Source of the DNA: Edolisoma coerulescens
Taxonomy: Eukaryota > Chordata > Aves > Passeriformes > Campephagidae
DNA length: 64,000 nucleotides
Direction of reading: 5' to 3'
Assembly: GCA_013397115.1 (NCBI GenBank)
Contig: VWZW01007303.1
Span: 840,191-904,190 of the forward strand
The notes beneath the pieces are model-generated. The model was not told the origin of the DNA, searched no databases, and worked only from the letters and a program-made list of their open reading frames with translations. The position numbers and the translations under genes are program-made. Positions 61,046-64,000 of the stretch are shown here, piece by piece; position 1 is the first letter of the stretch, and the number at the start of each line of letters is the position of its first letter.

Positions 61046-61055
61046 ATCGATCAAT
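61046..61055. promoter_or_regulatory. ATCGATCAAT, double Cut-type site
   Basis: The ten bases contain overlapping ATCGAT and ATCAAT, both classic CUX1/Cut-repeat binding cores. The site lies in the intron upstream of the 79-bp exon. One site of this length is expected by chance at low frequency, so self-regulation is only a possibility. Confidence 0.25.
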
Positions 61056-62223
61056 CTTTACAGTAGGAAAGTGGATTAACTTTATTAGTGTCTGTATTAG
61101 TTCGTATTATACACTCTGATGTAATGACACATTACAATTTTACTGGAGGCTTTGGTGGTTTTCATGCTCAAGTAAAACAAACCAAAAGACAGCCTGGTCC
61201 TGAAAATACGGATTTTGCTCGTGGAAGCTGATAGCTGTCCATGACAGATAAAGGATACTCCTGAACACCAAGCTAATGCCAACATCCCAGCCCCTCTGAC
61301 ACATTATTTAAACCCTCACAGTATTTTCTGGTGTCACAAACCACTAACTCCATATCCATAGACAGGCAGCAGGAATGCTGTGGAATTAGGGTTGATTTGC
61401 AAAGTTTTACTCCAGTTAGTAAGTGTGGGTGCTAGTGATTAGTCAAATTGTGTTGTACCTGGATTTTAAGGGGTGTAAAAACCTTGTGTGAAACCAGATA
61501 TGGGGTGCCCCAATTTGGCTGCACAATGAATAATTATTTACTCTTGTAATTCTACACTTTGTGTCCCAGCCTCTCTCCTCAAGTCAGCACAGGCCAGTCA
61601 TGAATTTTCTTAATGCTAAAAAGGCAAAACAAAGAGCTGACCTCTAAACGGGGGGACACATCCTTCCCTCAAAATTGAAGGAACATCTTTCTAGTGAATA
61701 GATCAGTGAATAATTTTTTCTGTCACTAAACAGGGAGATGTCAGAGCTTGCCAGTTCTGATCCTTGTGGTTCTATGAGAGCACAAGGATGGAGAACATCT
61801 TCAGCCATGGCTAGCCCTCCCATGCTTGGTGTGGGAAATGGGGCAAGGAGGAAGGGGAGAAAGCCAGGGCAGAGCAGCCTGGGCTGTCCCACATCACCCT
61901 CAGCTTCCCAGCAGCAGGAGCTACGTGTAAGGTGAGTGGGTGCTCTCACCTCCCCTCCTGCCTCTGAGCAGTGACCTGGAACCCACAATCACTCCTCTCC
62001 CTCATGGATGATCCAAACTTTTGTTTAGGTATTTTAAAAAAAATTAGGTCAGAGGAATCTGTGCAAGAAGGAGCTCATTAACCACCTTTGTGCAAAATCC
62101 ACCTGCACATAAATACCAAGATGCAGCCTTTTCCTGGTGTTTTATACTGAGCTCACCCTCTTGCTTCTCTTTTATCACAAAGCAAGACCAGACATCAGCT
62201 TGTATAGAGCCTCATAGTAAATG

Positions 62224-62296
62224 TGTAATAAATAGAGGTAATTCTGTAATAAATACAGAGGTAATTCTGTAATAAATACAGAGAGAATTCTGTATT
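62224..62296. repeat. 23-bp tandem repeat, about three units
   Basis: 'agaggtaattctgtaataaa' plus 'tac' is repeated exactly at 62234-62256 and 62257-62279, with a diverged third copy beginning at 62280. A short minisatellite. Confidence 0.93.
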
Positions 62297-64000
62297 TGGA
62301 GAAACAGGGACTGGATTCTAACAACACTCAGCAGAATACCTCGACCGGCCCAGCCCTCCCATCCCCATTACTTCCAGCACACTTCAAGCTCTCTTTTTTT
62401 TCCCTGAGGATGAGAAGACACTCCTGACCCTGTGAGCCGCACCAGTGCTGCCTGTTGGAATCCTGAATAAACTGAATTTCCCACCACTGTTCCCGTTCCC
62501 CCGAGCGCGTGGCAGCAGCACAGCGCGCCTTGGTACAGACAGCCCACCAGCTGCCAACAGGAATTTCAGCACTTTGTCAATTATGTAAAAATAAGAAGAT
62601 TTGGGCTGATCCTCCCCAAAATTACCCTGGTAGTCTCTGCTGTCTTGGTACAACTTGCCTGCAAGCTGGAGAGGAACCTGCAAGAGCTTCAAGAAAAAGG
62701 TGAACAGCACCTGTCGCTGCTTCTGGTGGGATGTGTAAGGTTTGGGACTTTGCCTGTTATCCCCATAGCTGAGAGCTGTCCCAGGAAGGAAAAAGGGATG
62801 TAACAGGAGAGGCTCTGACTGTATGTGAGAGTCCCTCCCCTGCAGCTCAGTGTCTCCTCTCGGGGATGCTTTTGGCCCTGCAGCAGCCACCCCATGTGCT
62901 CAGCAGGGAGAGCTCATCCGCCTGTGAGATGCTGGAGTATATTTAAATCACCTTCCTCAGGAAAGATGTTGTTTAAACTGCAATCAAGCCAGCCAAAAAT
63001 AAATAAATAATCATTTACACACTTCTGTAAACAAAGAAATGAAAGTGCTGTGGAGCTGTGGTTACCCCAAGAGCAGGTCACGACCTCTCCCTGCTTTGGG
63101 GAACAGAACTGAGACACAGAGTGGACTTTAAAAGAGAATTAACTGCCAAAAATATTCACTTTTGGTAAATAGAGGGTTTTGATGGGACTTCCACTGAAAA
63201 GCAGGGAGGCTCTGGGCCCAAACACGAGCGCTGGATTTTGATGTATGCTGTTGACTTCCCCAACACAGAGCAATTTGTAATAGCTTTGCCACGCTGTTGT
63301 TTTCAAAGCTCCTGCTACATCACAAGCATTTATTTCTGACCACAAAATTACATTTATTCAACAGAAAGCAGCTCAGGGTCTTTAAGAGGTTAACTTCTGG
63401 AGTGCTTGGCTGCTCTCCAGCCTCCCTACGAGCATCAGTGCTAACGCAAGGCACACAACAGCACCCAGGCTGGCCGTGATTAATAGAGTGCTGAACACGC
63501 TGCTTTCCACATACACACACTTTTCATTCCCTTGCTTCCATAGATCATGGACTTATCCTCAAAATATCTGACTGAAATTGAATTTGGCTTCTCTCTCAAC
63601 CGTTCATTTCCTATGTTATGCAAGGTTATATCCTTTTCTGCATGAGCAGAACCAAACCAGCTGCAGCTTTTGAGAAGAAAATGTGTTTTCAATTATGAAG
63701 TTGGCCTGAATATTGAACCACAGTTCTACTGCTGCTCTAATTGAGCCATCATGGAGTGAACGTACAGGAAAGAAATTGTATTAATTAGGTTTGGAAATTT
63801 AACATAAGGAAATTAAAGGGGGTAAAATAAAAAAAATATGAGTATCAGCTCAGGAATAGTTCTTCAAAATGCAGAAGGAATGTAGGTCTGAAGTGGTTTA
63901 GGCACACACATTTTTAGAGTACTCCTTCAAAGACATGATTAGTAGTTCCAGCACATCAAACTGATTTTCAGCTTCTGTTGTCTGCATATGGAAAATTATT

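Larger units (their letters stand above)
54870..64000 (-). other. CUX1: CUX1 intron upstream of the 79-bp exon (partial)
   Basis: No coding exon was recognised; the preceding CUX1 segments (DLRKQV..., RELDAT...) were searched for and not seen. It holds a small CpG cluster with an ACGTCA word (55934-55952), a possible very old LINE remnant (about 57020-57125), an AT-rich candidate element (59790-60070), ATCGATCAAT at 61046-61055 and a 23-bp tandem repeat at 62224-62296. Elsewhere nothing stands out. The 168-codon minus-strand frame at 62384-62890 has no domain signature. Confidence 0.8.

Noticed and set aside
62384..62890. 168-codon minus-strand frame
   Set aside because: Starts with Met but has no recognisable domain; low confidence as a gene without transcript evidence.
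54870..64000. First CUX1 exons expected upstream
   Set aside because: I looked for the DLRKQV and RELDAT segments on the minus strand and found no match, so I do not annotate them.

Overview
This is vertebrate genomic DNA, most probably from a bird. The interspersed repeats are almost all short, 5'-truncated CR1 LINE copies ending in the typical ATTCTGTG-type 3' octamers. There are no Alu, L1 or B-element signatures, and the one recognisable gene is split into short exons by GT-AG introns. A crocodilian or turtle cannot be excluded from the repeats alone, and I do not name a species.

The whole window appears to lie inside one gene, CUX1 (cut-like homeobox 1 / CDP, whose N-terminal exons are also used by the Golgi splice form CASP). 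The gene runs on the minus strand, so transcription goes from right to left. Six coding exons were resolved to the base by splice sites and reading phase: 54791-54869, 40417-40554, 36883-37006, 34852-34928, 34047-34113 and 3886-3934. They join with compatible phases to 534 bp, exactly 178 codons, all from the N-terminal coiled-coil region. The first exons (N-terminal methionine) lie beyond the right edge. The Cut repeats and homeodomain (or the CASP membrane anchor) lie beyond the left edge. By analogy with the mammalian gene these are about exons 4 to 9, and that numbering is inferred.

Layout: 1-3885 is intron with two plus-strand CR1 copies. 3935-34046 is a 30 kb intron, mostly unique AT-rich sequence with two minus-strand CR1 remnants and several microsatellites. 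34047-37006 is a compact cluster of three exons, with a (TG)12 tract starting 14 nt inside one 5' splice site. 37007-40416 is unique intron. 40555-54790 is a 14 kb intron holding three CR1 copies and the most unusual part of the window: a CpG-rich island (about 44955-45960) with an embedded AT-rich, ATTA-motif-rich block and a 21-bp GC-rich minisatellite with a 63-bp higher-order period. 54870-64000 is intron with small tandem repeats.

I found no second gene, no RNA gene, no intact mobile element and no new multi-gene system. The long open frames are CR1-derived, minisatellite-driven or without recognisable protein character. The findings worth pursuing are regulatory: the intronic CpG island, possible conserved non-coding elements, possible CUX1 self-binding sites, and the UG-rich tract beside a splice donor. 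Conservation claims are inference, because no alignment could be run.
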